Shown piece by piece: positions 1 through 7,662 of a stretch of DNA of 64,000 nucleotides; the first letter of the stretch is position 1; every line of letters starts with the position of its first letter. Made by a program: the position numbers and the translations under genes. Below the pieces are notes generated by a model. That model saw only the letters and a list, made by a program, of their open reading frames with translations, searched no databases and was not told the DNA's origin. Source of the DNA: JBFGCM01 sp041581135 (GTDB taxonomy: Bacteria > Actinomycetota > Acidimicrobiia > Spongiisociales > UBA5794); the NCBI GenBank assembly GCA_041581135.1, contig JBFGCM010000003.1:1-64000 (forward strand). The letters run 5' to 3'.

Positions 1-224
1 ACGACCGCCATGCCGCGGACCCGCCAGCCACCCGGGACAGCTTCGCGTGGCTGGGGTACCAATGTGGTGATCCCCACCAGGTCATCGTCCACGAATGCAC
101 CGAAGTGGACGCCCTCTGCGTCGTGATCCCACTCCATCTCCCCGATGCGCTGGTGGGGCCTCAGCAGCATCTGGCGGAGGTGGTGGGTGTCGCCGGCGTC
201 GATTCGGCGGATTGCACGACTCAT
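1..224 (-). CDS. GNAT-family N-acetyltransferase, N-terminal part (cut by window edge)
   Basis: The minus-strand frame begins with ATG at 224-222 and stays open to the left edge, giving about 74 residues. It contains 'LRPHQ', a conserved 'HFGAFVDDDLVGI' strand pair and then 'WRVRGMAV', the order expected in the first half of a GNAT acetyltransferase fold (beta strands before the acetyl-CoA loop). The acetyl-CoA binding loop itself would lie beyond the edge. A TACGGT box at 240-235 sits 10 nt before the start, and a GGGGAG stretch lies just upstream, so transcription may be leaderless or use that site. It is divergent from the next gene with a 47-bp gap. The substrate cannot be told. Confidence 0.7.
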   Translation of the reverse strand, partial: MSRAIRRIDAGDTHHLRQMLLRPHQRIGEMEWDHDAEGVHFGAFVDDDLVGITTLVPQPREAVPGGWRVRGMAV

Positions 225-234
225 ACTCCCCAGC

Positions 235-265
235 ACCGTACCGCCGATGGTGACCGTCCTAACCT
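235..265. promoter_or_regulatory. Divergent leaderless-type promoters
   Basis: Two TANNNT boxes face away from each other: TACGGT (240-235, minus) before the acetyltransferase and TAACCT (260-265, plus) before the TIM-barrel/polymerase gene. Each lies 7-10 nt from its start codon, the spacing of actinobacterial leaderless promoters. The plus gene has no Shine-Dalgarno sequence. Seen directly; promoter activity is inferred. Confidence 0.45.
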
Positions 266-271
266 CCCGCC

Positions 272-2092
272 ATGAGCACGATGATCCGGTTTGGCATCTC
301 GCGACTGACGCCAGAGGGCTCATCCGATGAGGAGTACCTCGACTCGATCGTCGCCGCGGGTCACGATGCGCTCGAGCTGCCCTTCGTCACGGAGTTCCCC
401 TGGAAGGAGAAGCGGTGCCGGGAGTTCGGCGAACTCGCCGCCGCACGCGGCGTGGCGCTCTCAGTGCATGCTCCGTACTTCGCGGTGCTCACGGTCGACG
501 ACCCGGACACGCGAAAGCGCACGTTGGCGGCGCTCGAACACACCATGAAGCTCGGCAAGGCACTGGGAGCGCACACCATCGTGGCGCACACCGGCCACGT
601 GAAGGATCGCACTCCAGAGCAGCTGCACGAATTGGTGCGAGACGGCCTCGAGACGATCGAGCCCAAGGTCCGCCATCTCGGGGTCGCCCTCGGTCTGGAG
701 ACGGCCGGATCGGATCGGGCGTTCGGCTCGTTGGGCGACATCGCTCTCATCGCCGCCGAGTTCGCCTTCGTGCGGCCGGTGATCGATTGGGCTCACGTCC
801 ACGCCGTGTCGGGAGGCGCACTCACTACGAAGGAGGCGTTCGTCTCTGTGATCGACTTCCTGCGCGACCAGTTCCCCGGCTGGGCGATCGACCCGCTGCA
901 CTGCCAGTTCACGGACAACGAATTCGGCCCTTCGGGGGAGATTCGCCATGTGCGCTACGGGAAGGGAACCCTGCGCATCGGTCCACTGGTGGAAGCGGCC
1001 GTGGAGGCGGGACTCCGAATGACGTTGATCTCGGAGGCACGGGAAGAGGAGAGCCACGCCGCCATCCACCAGGAGATGGCCGCCACGCTCGCCACCGCCG
1101 GCCCGCAGCCGACCGGCGCCGGACGGCCACTCGCCTCTGGCCTGGTGTCCTTTCCCGACGCCAGGCAGGTCGAACCGGTCACAGACGGCTACGTGGCACT
1201 CGGGCTGGATCGGTCGCTACGTCTCTCCAACGTCGACAAGCTGTTCTTCCCCGACGATGGCTACACCAAGGGCGATCTCATCCAGTACTACGCGTCGGTG
1301 GCGCCGGTGCTGCTCCCGCACCTGGCCGGCCGCGCCTTGTCGATGGCCCGCTACCCCGATGGTGCCGAGGGCTCCTTCTTCTACGAGAAGGAGTGCCCTT
1401 CGCACGCTCCCGCGTGGATCAGCCGGGCCCCGATCCATTCCGAGCATCGGGGTGAGCCGATCAACTTCTGCACGGCGCCCGACCTGGCCTCCCTCATGTG
1501 GGTGGCCAACCTGGGATGCATCGAGATCCACCCCTGGCTGAGCCGGGTGGAGCGGCCCGACTCGCCCGACTTCGCGATCTTCGATCTCGATCCTGCCGAG
1601 GGTGCCACCTGGGAGCAGGTGGTCGACGTCGCTCGCCTCGTCAACGTCATGCTCGAACGGCTCGGGCTGGCCGGGTACCCCAAGACCTCCGGTGCTACCG
1701 GCATCCACATCTACGTGCCGCTGGAGCCGGTCTACGACTATCAGCGGGTGCGGAGGTTCGTCGAGACGATCGGTCGCATGATCGCCGCCGCAGATCCCGA
1801 CAACGCCACCATGGAGTGGGACATCCCCAGGCGGAAGGGGAAGGTCTTCATAGACCACAACCAGAATGTGGCAGGCAAGACCATTGCCTCCGTGTACTCC
1901 GTCCGGCCCCGTATGGGAGCGCCGGTATCGGTTCCCATCCTGTGGGAGGAGCTCGAGGACGTCGATCCGATGGCCTTCACCGTGGCGACTGTGTGGCCGC
2001 GGCTTCGCCAGTACGGCGATCTGTTCGCACCTGTGCTGACCGGCGGGCAGGGGTTGGAAGGGGCGGAGGCAGCACTCGGAATCGCCGTCTGA
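272..2092 (+). CDS. Fusion of endonuclease IV-like TIM barrel and LigD-type polymerase/primase domain
   Basis: A 606-residue protein with two enzymatic halves. Residues about 1-270 resemble AP endonuclease IV/xylose-isomerase-like TIM barrels: candidate metal ligands H66, H106, E143, D172 and H175 ('DWAH'), H210, H226 and E255 occur in the order of the EndoIV three-metal site. The aspartate that normally pairs with H226 is replaced ('EIRH'). After a 40-residue linker, residues about 315-600 match the LigD polymerase domain (archaeo-eukaryotic primase superfamily): 'FDLDP' with D438/D440, 'SGATGIH' with H479, and a third acidic residue D528 in 'VFIDHN'. No ligase or nuclease (PE) domain follows. 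By analogy it could process abasic sites and fill short gaps, linking base excision repair with NHEJ-like synthesis. The domain calls are firm; the joint role is inference. The ATG at 272 follows TAACCT by 7 nt, so the message is probably leaderless. Confidence 0.85.
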   Translation: MSTMIRFGISRLTPEGSSDEEYLDSIVAAGHDALELPFVTEFPWKEKRCREFGELAAARGVALSVHAPYFAVLTVDDPDTRKRTLAALEHTMKLGKALGAHTIVAHTGHVKDRTPEQLHELVRDGLETIEPKVRHLGVALGLETAGSDRAFGSLGDIALIAAEFAFVRPVIDWAHVHAVSGGALTTKEAFVSVIDFLRDQFPGWAIDPLHCQFTDNEFGPSGEIRHVRYGKGTLRIGPLVEAAVEAGLRMTLISEAREEESHAAIHQEMAATLATAGPQPTGAGRPLASGLVSFPDARQVEPVTDGYVALGLDRSLRLSNVDKLFFPDDGYTKGDLIQYYASVAPVLLPHLAGRALSMARYPDGAEGSFFYEKECPSHAPAWISRAPIHSEHRGEPINFCTAPDLASLMWVANLGCIEIHPWLSRVERPDSPDFAIFDLDPAEGATWEQVVDVARLVNVMLERLGLAGYPKTSGATGIHIYVPLEPVYDYQRVRRFVETIGRMIAAADPDNATMEWDIPRRKGKVFIDHNQNVAGKTIASVYSVRPRMGAPVSVPILWEELEDVDPMAFTVATVWPRLRQYGDLFAPVLTGGQGLEGAEAALGIAV

Positions 2093-2141
2093 GCCCACCA
2101 TTCCGGGCGCAATCGCGTATTCCAGATTGTGGGTAGGCGAG

Positions 2142-2163
2142 AACGGCAAAGATAATTGCCGTT
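2142..2163. promoter_or_regulatory. Perfect 8-6-8 palindrome over a -10 box
   Basis: AACGGCAA, six bases (AGATAA), then TTGCCGTT form a perfect inverted repeat centred on the GATAAT box. It could be a repressor operator for the RNA that follows. Because TTTTCG comes right after, it could instead be a weak intrinsic terminator for the fusion gene ending at 2092. The sequence alone does not decide. Confidence 0.45.
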
Positions 2164-2340
2164 TTCGTTCGCAAATGGGAATGGAGCCGTGTATCTTTCC
2201 CATGTCGACCTTGAGTCGAGAAACCCGGGGGCTTCGGGGACGTTCTTCGTGTGCAGGTGAGAGTGAACGGATCCGATCAGGGCGGGGTGACTGTGGGGAT
2301 ATAGGGGAAACGGTCACCCGGTTGCCTCAGTAGGGGGATC

Positions 2341-2369
2341 GCCGGCGCCCCGTCAGGGGCGCCGGCTTT
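2341..2369 (+). terminator. Intrinsic terminator
   Basis: Perfect 11-bp stem GCCGGCGCCCC (2341-2351) with GGGGCGCCGGC (2356-2366), a GTCA tetraloop and TTT afterwards. It lies upstream of the antiporter and ends the candidate RNA. Confidence 0.8.
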
Positions 2370-2502
2370 CAATTCTCTCCGCGTATCGAGCTTCATCGCG
2401 ACCGAGACGGAGGCGTGGCGCGGTGTGCCGACGTGGCCACCCGTGATGCGGGGCCTTCCGTGCCACTACCGTAAGGTCCCCAACCGCACCCAAGGGGTCA
2501 TC

Positions 2503-3777
2503 GTGTTCGTGCTCGCAGCCGCAGAGGGATCCGAATCGGTCCTCGGTTCGCCCACGGCGCTGCTCGTGATCCTGCCTGCCGCCTTCGCGCTACCGCTTCT
2601 CGCCAAACGACTGCGCGTCCCCGAGATCGTGCTGTTGCTGCTCTACGGCGTGCTGATCGGGCCCGGGGTGCTCAACGTGATCCCCTCCGAGAGCGACGAA
2701 GGCCTGGTCATCCGGGTGTTCGCCATCCTCGGGCTGCTGCTGCTCATGTTCTTGGCCGGATTGGAGATCGACTTCGACCGGCTCGTCGGGCGCGGTGTGC
2801 GCTCAGCGGGAACGGAGGCGCTCGTGATCCTCCTCATACCGGTGGCGGCGTGGTTCGGCTCGGGCTTCCTCGACGTCGAGACGGTCTCGCAGCGGGCCTT
2901 CCTGACGTTGATCCTCTCGTCGGGCGCGATGGGCATCGTCATGCCGACGTTGCGTAACGCGGCTCAGGTACGGACTCCGCTGGGACGCACGATCATCAAC
3001 ATCGCGCTGATCACCGAGTTCGGGGCGATCGTCGGCATCACGCTTCTCGTCGTCTACACCCAGAACGGCTTGTCTGCCCAGCTTCTGTACGTGCCGCTGC
3101 TCTTCGTGGTCGCAGCCGTGGTGTTGCTCGGAGTGCGGTGGTTGGCGTGGTGGTACCCGGAGTGGTTCGACGAGTACTTCTCCGATCACGATCCTCAGGA
3201 GCTGGGCATGCGGGCCAGCTTGGCGCTGCTGTTCGCCTTCGTCGGTATGGCGATCTTGATGGGCATCGAGTCGATCATGGGGGCGTTCCTGGCCGGGTTC
3301 ATCATCGGCGCCGTGTTCCGGGAGATCGGCCCGCTACACCAGAAGCTCGAAGGAATCGCCTTCGGCTTCTTCGTGCCGGTGTTCTTCATCAACGTGGGGA
3401 TCCAGTTCCCACTCGCAGAGCTGGGCAACACGGCGGTGGCGGTGCAAGCGGCGATCTTGGTGCCGCTCGCCATCGCGGTGAAGCTGATCCCTTCTCTGGC
3501 GCTCGGCCTCCGCTTCACCATGCGTGAGTCGACGGCGGCGGGGTTCCTGCTGTCCGGGCAGCTCAGCGTTGCCATCGCCCTGGCGTCGGTCGGGGTCAGC
3601 CTCGGCCTGCTTCCGCCGGCGCTCGAGGCAGGTGTCGTGTTCGTGGTGGCGGCGACGGCCGTGGTGTCGCCGATCGCATTCAATCTCGTCCTCGACAAGG
3701 ACCGCGAGGAACAGCGGGGCCCAGCCGCCGTTGCTCGCTCCGACGGGGGTCCGGCAGGAGATACGGCGGCGGCCTGA
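2503..3777 (+). CDS. CPA2-type cation:proton antiporter (KefB/NapA-like)
   Basis: About 424 residues, almost entirely hydrophobic, with around 12 membrane segments. The opening 'LRVPEIVLLLLYGVLIGPGVL' region and 'LLLMFLAGLEIDFDRL' are the signature of the Na+/H+ exchanger domain of the CPA2 family, followed by 'GAFLAGFIIGAVFREIG' and 'FFVPVFFINVGIQF'. It should exchange Na+ or K+ for protons across the cytoplasmic membrane. No C-terminal TrkA-N domain is present, so it is a transporter-only form. I chose GTG at 2503, which follows AAGGGG by 5 nt; the frame stays open to an earlier GTG at 2425, but those 26 residues are not transporter-like. The ion cannot be named. Confidence 0.85.
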   Translation: MFVLAAAEGSESVLGSPTALLVILPAAFALPLLAKRLRVPEIVLLLLYGVLIGPGVLNVIPSESDEGLVIRVFAILGLLLLMFLAGLEIDFDRLVGRGVRSAGTEALVILLIPVAAWFGSGFLDVETVSQRAFLTLILSSGAMGIVMPTLRNAAQVRTPLGRTIINIALITEFGAIVGITLLVVYTQNGLSAQLLYVPLLFVVAAVVLLGVRWLAWWYPEWFDEYFSDHDPQELGMRASLALLFAFVGMAILMGIESIMGAFLAGFIIGAVFREIGPLHQKLEGIAFGFFVPVFFINVGIQFPLAELGNTAVAVQAAILVPLAIAVKLIPSLALGLRFTMRESTAAGFLLSGQLSVAIALASVGVSLGLLPPALEAGVVFVVAATAVVSPIAFNLVLDKDREEQRGPAAVARSDGGPAGDTAAA

Positions 3778-3778
3778 G

Positions 3779-4609
3779 TCAGTCGGTCGCCACCGGGAAC
3801 CCGGCCGTCGACCAATCGCTCCATGATCCAGGGTAGAGGGTTGCCGGTGCCAGGCCGGCGACTTCCATGGCCAGCAGATCGTGGCATGCGGTGACGCCGG
3901 ATCCGCAGTAGATCACCGGAGCCTCGACGTCGGCGTAGCGCGCGGCGAGCGCAGCTGCCGGCAGAAACCGGTCATCGCTGTCGAGGTTGTCCGTGTAGGG
4001 CCGATTGACCGCCGACGGGATGTGGCCGGCCACCGGGTCGATCAGCTCCTCCTCGCCGCGATACCGCTCCGGGGAGCGGGCGTCGATGATGCTGCGGGTG
4101 CCGATCGCGGCACGCAGCTCGTTGCGATCGAGGGTCGGCCGGTCGCCGGCACGCACGGTGAGGGTGGCAGGCGGCCAGGACGGCACGTCGGTGGTCAATG
4201 CGCCCTTCCATGCGTGGAGGCCGCCATCGAGCACGGCGACGTGCTGATGACCGATCCAGCGGAGCATCCACCAGAGGCGCGCCGCAATGGCGCCGCCGCG
4301 ATCGTCGTATGCCACCACCGTGTGTCTGTCACCGACGCCGCGAGCCCCGAGGTGGGCGGCGAATGCGCCTGGGTTGGGGAGCGGATGCCGGCCCGGACCA
4401 CGGGGGGCCGACAGCTCAGACTCGAGCGAGATGTACGCGGCGCCCGGGAGGTGGCCGGCGGCATAGGCCGCTTCTCCCGCCTCGGGTTCCCCCAGGTACC
4501 AGCGGCAATCGGCGAGTCGGAGGCGCGGATGGTCGAGATGTGACGCCAGCCAGGCGGTGGTCACGAGTGGCGCAGTAGGCGGTAGGGGGAGGTCAGGGTC
4601 CGGTGGCAA
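3779..4609 (-). CDS. sseA: Sulfurtransferase with two rhodanese domains (3-mercaptopyruvate type)
   Basis: About 276 residues with tandem rhodanese domains. The first (about 15-140) is the inactive copy; the second (about 155-275) carries the catalytic C235 in 'CGSGVTAC', the loop typical of 3-mercaptopyruvate sulfurtransferase rather than thiosulfate sulfurtransferase ('CRKGVT'). It transfers sulfane sulfur to thiols or cyanide in the cytoplasm. The longest start is TTG at 4609, overlapping the upstream gene by 17 nt. GTG at 4564, just before 'TTAWLASHL', is an equally good start and leaves a 28-bp gap. It is the last gene of a minus-strand run with the LURP-like protein and the TetR regulator. 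Confidence 0.85.
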   Translation of the reverse strand: MPPDPDLPLPPTAPLVTTAWLASHLDHPRLRLADCRWYLGEPEAGEAAYAAGHLPGAAYISLESELSAPRGPGRHPLPNPGAFAAHLGARGVGDRHTVVAYDDRGGAIAARLWWMLRWIGHQHVAVLDGGLHAWKGALTTDVPSWPPATLTVRAGDRPTLDRNELRAAIGTRSIIDARSPERYRGEEELIDPVAGHIPSAVNRPYTDNLDSDDRFLPAAALAARYADVEAPVIYCGSGVTACHDLLAMEVAGLAPATLYPGSWSDWSTAGFPVATD

Positions 4610-5108
4610 TGGGAACCAACCCTTTAGGTGCCGCGGCTTGCTCCCACGGGCGGGTCACCACGTGCCAGCCCAGCAACACGGCCACCGTCGGCACGGCGAG
4701 CGCCGATTCGATGCGCAGCTTGTTGTAGGAGAGGACCGATCCCTTCAACTCTGCGAGCGGGGAACCACCCACCTCGATCCGCCAGAAGCGGGGCTTGGGA
4801 GGGTTTACCAGCTCGTAGGCGAAGCCGGTGCCGGTGATCTCCCACCTGCGCCCCAAGGCAGATCGCCTGGTGATGCGGGCGATCTCGTTCTCTCCTTCGC
4901 GGGCGCGCACCACGCCCCAGCCGTTCGGCTCGAGGATCCACGCCGCCCCGTCTGCCAGCTGCGCGATCGACACATGCATCTTGCCGTGCCGTTTGAGCGT
5001 CGCCAGCGTGGCTTGGTCCTGCTCCAGGCGCCACGTGTTGGACATCCATGGACTCACGAGCCGGGCGCTGCCGAGGATGACTCTGCGAGGCGCCGTGCGG
5101 CTGTTCAC
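4593..5108 (-). CDS. Conserved hypothetical protein, possibly LURP-one/tubby-like fold
   Basis: 171 residues, soluble, without signal peptide. Alternating short strands ('WRLEQDQATLATLKRHGKM', 'AAWILEPNGWGVVRA', 'RRWEITGTGFAYELV') suggest an all-beta barrel similar to LURP-one-related/scramblase-like domains, with a hydrophobic helix near the C-terminus ('ALAVPTVAVLLGWHVV') like the central helix of tubby folds. This is a fold guess, not a firm family call. GTG at 5108 is supported by AGGAGGAT six bases upstream. It sits 28 bp after the TetR gene and overlaps the sulfurtransferase, so the three are probably one transcript. Confidence 0.6.
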   Translation of the reverse strand: MNSRTAPRRVILGSARLVSPWMSNTWRLEQDQATLATLKRHGKMHVSIAQLADGAAWILEPNGWGVVRAREGENEIARITRRSALGRRWEITGTGFAYELVNPPKPRFWRIEVGGSPLAELKGSVLSYNKLRIESALAVPTVAVLLGWHVVTRPWEQAAAPKGLVPIATGP

Positions 5109-5136
5109 GTGTTGATCCTCCTCATCTCGCCGAACG

Positions 5137-5802
5137 CTAGTCCGAGAGCTCGAGGCGTTGTCTGGGCCGGGCCGCGGCCTCCTGAGCCGCGTCGGACCCC
5201 AGCAGCGCTTGCAACAGATCGGCGATGCGCTGGAACGAGTCGAACAGTGCAGCGCTCTTCCCCTCGTCCTCGCCCAGGTGCGTGAGCAACTCGATGCCGA
5301 GGAACATGGATGTCACGGCGAGAGCCACCTGATCGAGGGGGATCAACTCTTCGAGGGCTGACTCGCCGACCGCGTGTTTGAGGGAATCTTGCACCACGTC
5401 CATCCACGGCCGGAAGGCCTCCAGCAGTGGCGGACCCAGCTCGGGGTGGCCGGCGGCACCGGCGAGGAGCTGAGACAGCAACGTGATGCGGCCCTCATCC
5501 ATGTCCTCCTTGTGCAGATCGGCGGCGATGGTGGCGAGCTGCTTCAAGTCGTGGACGTCGGCCAAGCGCTCCTTGTACCTCGCCAGTCGCTCCTCCGAGG
5601 AGCGCCGCATGGTCTCGATCAGCACGTCGTTGATGCTGCCGAAGTGGTAGAAGATCAGCGCCTGGTTGAAGCCCCCGTGCCGGGCGATGGCTCGGGCCGA
5701 CGTGCCGGTGATCCCTTCGTGCGTGATCGTCTCGAGGGCTGCACGAATGATGCGGTCCTTCGTGTCCTCGCTCGAGGCTGCCACGCTGCTCCTTGCGCTC
5801 AT
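5137..5802 (-). CDS. TetR/AcrR-family transcriptional regulator
   Basis: 221 residues. An N-terminal helix-turn-helix (about 15-60; 'ITGTSARAIARHGGFNQALIFYHFGS') is classic TetR_N; the rest is a helical ligand-binding/dimerisation domain of no recognised subfamily. It is first in the minus-strand run with a LURP-like protein and a sulfurtransferase. The start codon is directly preceded by a perfect 17-bp palindrome (5803-5819), suggesting autoregulation. A second palindrome of TetR-operator style lies before the membrane gene upstream (6438-6453). The ligand is unknown. Confidence 0.88.
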   Translation of the reverse strand: MSARSSVAASSEDTKDRIIRAALETITHEGITGTSARAIARHGGFNQALIFYHFGSINDVLIETMRRSSEERLARYKERLADVHDLKQLATIAADLHKEDMDEGRITLLSQLLAGAAGHPELGPPLLEAFRPWMDVVQDSLKHAVGESALEELIPLDQVALAVTSMFLGIELLTHLGEDEGKSAALFDSFQRIADLLQALLGSDAAQEAAARPRQRLELSD

Positions 5803-5819
5803 GGAAGGCTGAGCCTTCC
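5803..5819. promoter_or_regulatory. Perfect 8-1-8 palindrome at the tetR start
   Basis: GGAAGGCT-G-AGCCTTCC abuts the ATG of the TetR gene on the minus strand. It may be an operator for autorepression or an RNA hairpin that hides the ribosome site, since the only purine-rich stretch before the start lies within it. Confidence 0.5.
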
Positions 5820-5888
5820 GGTACGGCCCAGTATGGCGACCGCGGTGCGGTTACGTGTGGACGCTTCGCGCCGGGCGACCGACCCGAA

Positions 5889-5921
5889 GAGGGACGGACC
5901 GCCTACCACGGTCCGTCCCTC
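5889..5921 (-). terminator. Intrinsic terminator after the small membrane gene
   Basis: A 13-bp perfect stem (GAGGGACGGACCG at 5889-5901 with its complement at 5909-5921, 7-nt loop) lies 42 bp past the stop of the minus-strand membrane gene. It separates that gene from tetR, implying tetR has its own promoter. Confidence 0.7.
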
Positions 5922-5963
5922 GTTCCGGCGATGCGGCTGCGTGCTCATCGCCGTGGCCCGCTG

Positions 5964-6392
5964 TCAGCCCGTCTTGGGCATGGGGTCGGTCAGCGGACGG
6001 ATGGGGGGAGGCAACTCGGTGAACTCGTGCCGCCGTTGGATGCGCCAGAAGATTGCCATGTTGACGAAGTGGATGGCGCCGAGACTCACCAGCAGGATGC
6101 CGAGCTTGGTGATCAGTACCTCCACCGAATCGATGGCGCTGGTGGTGCGCTGTGCCTTGAGGATCAGGAAGGCGTAGCCCAGGTTGAGCATGTAGAAGCC
6201 GATCACCAGCAGTCGGTTGACGGCGGGTGCCATTCCGGGCCGATCCTCGAAGACGCCCTCCAGGAACACAGCGCCATTGGACGAGAGGGTCTTGGCGAGC
6301 CAGGCCGTCAAGCCGACGGCGATGGCTCCGTAGATGACGTAGACGCCGATGAGGTACGCATCGGCGGTGGCTCTTGCAGCCTCGACTTCCAT
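5964..6392 (-). CDS. Small integral membrane protein, unknown function
   Basis: 142 residues with about three hydrophobic segments: 'AYLIGVYVIYGAIAVGLTAWL' near 12-32, 'LLVIGFYMLNLGYAFLIL' near 62-80 and 'LGILLVSLGAIHFVNMAIFW' near 95-115. A charged tail ends 'RRHEF...'. No enzyme motif was seen. ATG at 6392 follows GAGGAGTG by 7 nt. The gene lies alone between a strong terminator and an upstream region holding three TTTGAGC motifs and a 16-bp palindrome, so it is probably a regulated single-gene unit, most simply under the nearby TetR protein. Confidence 0.7.
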   Translation of the reverse strand: MEVEAARATADAYLIGVYVIYGAIAVGLTAWLAKTLSSNGAVFLEGVFEDRPGMAPAVNRLLVIGFYMLNLGYAFLILKAQRTTSAIDSVEVLITKLGILLVSLGAIHFVNMAIFWRIQRRHEFTELPPPIRPLTDPMPKTG

Positions 6393-6411
6393 GATCGGTC
6401 ACTCCTCTCAT

Positions 6412-6453
6412 TTGAGCACCTGGTTTGAGCGTTCGTTTTGAGCATATGCTCAA
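6412..6453. promoter_or_regulatory. Palindromic operator with three TTTGAGC motifs
   Basis: TTGAGCATATGCTCAA at 6438-6453 is a perfect 16-bp palindrome, preceded by two further TTTGAGC half-sites near 6412 and 6424, about 12-13 bp apart. The cluster lies 20-60 bp upstream of the membrane gene (minus) and about 60 bp from the methyltransferase start (plus). Spacing and symmetry suit a TetR-type dimer binding cooperatively; which regulator binds is inference. Confidence 0.6.
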
Positions 6454-6513
6454 GTCCGGGAAACGTCAAGGGGGATCCGGCACGTCGACCATCGGTCGCC
6501 TAGCGTGCGACCC

Positions 6514-7620
6514 ATGCAGAACGATGGGTCGATGTCAGCCGAGCCGCGTGTCGAGCGTCCCGATCCCGATGCGGTGCGTCGGTTCGCTCTGAAGGTGTGG
6601 CAGTTCAAGCAAGGGGAACTGGTGTCGATCGCCATCCACGCCGGTGATCGGCTGGGCCTGTACCAGGCGCTGGCCGCCGGCGGCGCGATGGGCGCCCAAC
6701 AGCTGGCTGCGGCGACCGGATGTGATGAGCGGTGGTTGGAGGAGTGGCTCCGGGGTCAGGCCGCCGCCGGTCTGCTGAGCTACGAGGAAGACGACGGCGG
6801 CATGACCTTCACGCTCGAACCGTTCGCCGCCCCGGTGCTCGCAGACGACGAAACCAGTCCTTTGTTCGCCGCAGGAGCATTCACCAGGCCGAAGGGCATG
6901 GCCGATGCCGACGCCGTGGTCGCCGCGATGCGTATGGGCGGCGGTTTCACCTACGAGGACCAGGGCCACGAGGCCGTGCGGAGCATGGAACGGATGCACG
7001 GCCCGTGGGCGCGACTGGTACTGGCGCAGCATGTCATCCCGGCGCTCGACGGGGTGGCCGACACGCTGCGGCAAGGAGCCATGGCAGTGGACGTCGGCTG
7101 TGGGCCCGGGACCGCCGTGGTGGCATTGGCGAAGGCGTTCCCCGAGTCACGGTTCGTCGGGTACGACCCGTCGTACGTCGCCATCGAGCGAGCGATGGAG
7201 CTGGCGGAGGGGGTCGACAACGCAGAGTTCGTGGTGGCCGGGGGGGAGGACCTCCCGACCACTCCCACATTCGATCTGATCACGGCGTTCGATTCGCTGC
7301 ACGACATGCCCCACCCCGATGCAACTCTGGCGGCGATGCGTCGCGCCATCAAGGACGACGGCACGCTGCTCATCAAGGACATCAAGAGTGCCGCCAGGTT
7401 CGAGGACAACCTCAAGAACCCCCTCCTGGCCATGATGTACGGCTTTTCGCTCACCTCGTGCCTGCCTTCGGCGCTGTCCGACGAGGGAGGTATGGGGCTC
7501 GGTACGTTGGGGCTGCATCCGGAGCTGGCCGAGCAGATGGTCCGCCAGGCCGGCTTCGGCCACTTCCAGATGCACGACCTGGACGATCCCACCAACTTCT
7601 ACTACGAGGTGCGGGTCTGA
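6514..7620 (+). CDS. SAM-dependent methyltransferase with N-terminal winged-helix domain
   Basis: About 368 residues. Residues about 15-110 form a dimerising winged-helix region ('LVSIAIHAGDRLGLYQAL', 'LAAATGCDERWLEEWLRGQ') as in mycobacterial Rv2258c-like proteins. The Rossmann methyltransferase core follows, with motif I 'VDVGCGPGTA' near residue 190, an acidic residue after strand 2 ('FVGYDPS') and 'DLITAFDSLHDMPHP' as post-motif. It should methylate a small molecule in the cytoplasm; the substrate is unknown. ATG at 6514 is preferred because TAGCGT at 6501-6506 lies 7 nt before it (leaderless); GTG at 6505 is also in frame. Confidence 0.82.
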   Translation: MQNDGSMSAEPRVERPDPDAVRRFALKVWQFKQGELVSIAIHAGDRLGLYQALAAGGAMGAQQLAAATGCDERWLEEWLRGQAAAGLLSYEEDDGGMTFTLEPFAAPVLADDETSPLFAAGAFTRPKGMADADAVVAAMRMGGGFTYEDQGHEAVRSMERMHGPWARLVLAQHVIPALDGVADTLRQGAMAVDVGCGPGTAVVALAKAFPESRFVGYDPSYVAIERAMELAEGVDNAEFVVAGGEDLPTTPTFDLITAFDSLHDMPHPDATLAAMRRAIKDDGTLLIKDIKSAARFEDNLKNPLLAMMYGFSLTSCLPSALSDEGGMGLGTLGLHPELAEQMVRQAGFGHFQMHDLDDPTNFYYEVRV

Positions 7621-7622
7621 CG

Positions 7623-7655
7623 GGTGCGCCCAAGCCTGCGAGGCTCGGGCGCACC
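7623..7655. terminator. Bidirectional terminator between convergent genes
   Basis: GGTGCGCCC (7623-7631) pairs with GGGCGCACC (7647-7655), extended by AGCCT/AGGCT inside. It lies between the ends of the methyltransferase (7620) and the NTF2-like gene (7663) and can serve both. Confidence 0.65.
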
Positions 7656-7662
7656 ACCGCCT

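Larger units (their letters stand above)
2127..2370 (+). ncRNA. Candidate structured non-coding RNA with promoter and strong terminator
   Basis: This gene-free stretch between the fusion gene and the antiporter has a plausible promoter (TTGTGG at 2127-2132, 18-bp spacer, GATAAT at 2151-2156). Inverted repeats follow, including GGGTGAC (2285-2291) pairing with GTCACCC (2313-2319) around a G-rich loop, and it closes with the terminator at 2341-2369. The expected transcript is about 205-215 nt. An open frame at 2127-2333 has no ribosome site and an unconvincing composition, so I prefer RNA. It matches no riboswitch or RNA family I recognise; it could also be a long 3' UTR of the upstream gene. 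Confidence 0.4.

Noticed and set aside
2127..2333. Open frame of 68 codons inside the candidate RNA
   Set aside because: No ribosome site, odd composition rich in Arg/Gly/Cys, and it overlaps hairpins and the promoter; more likely non-coding.
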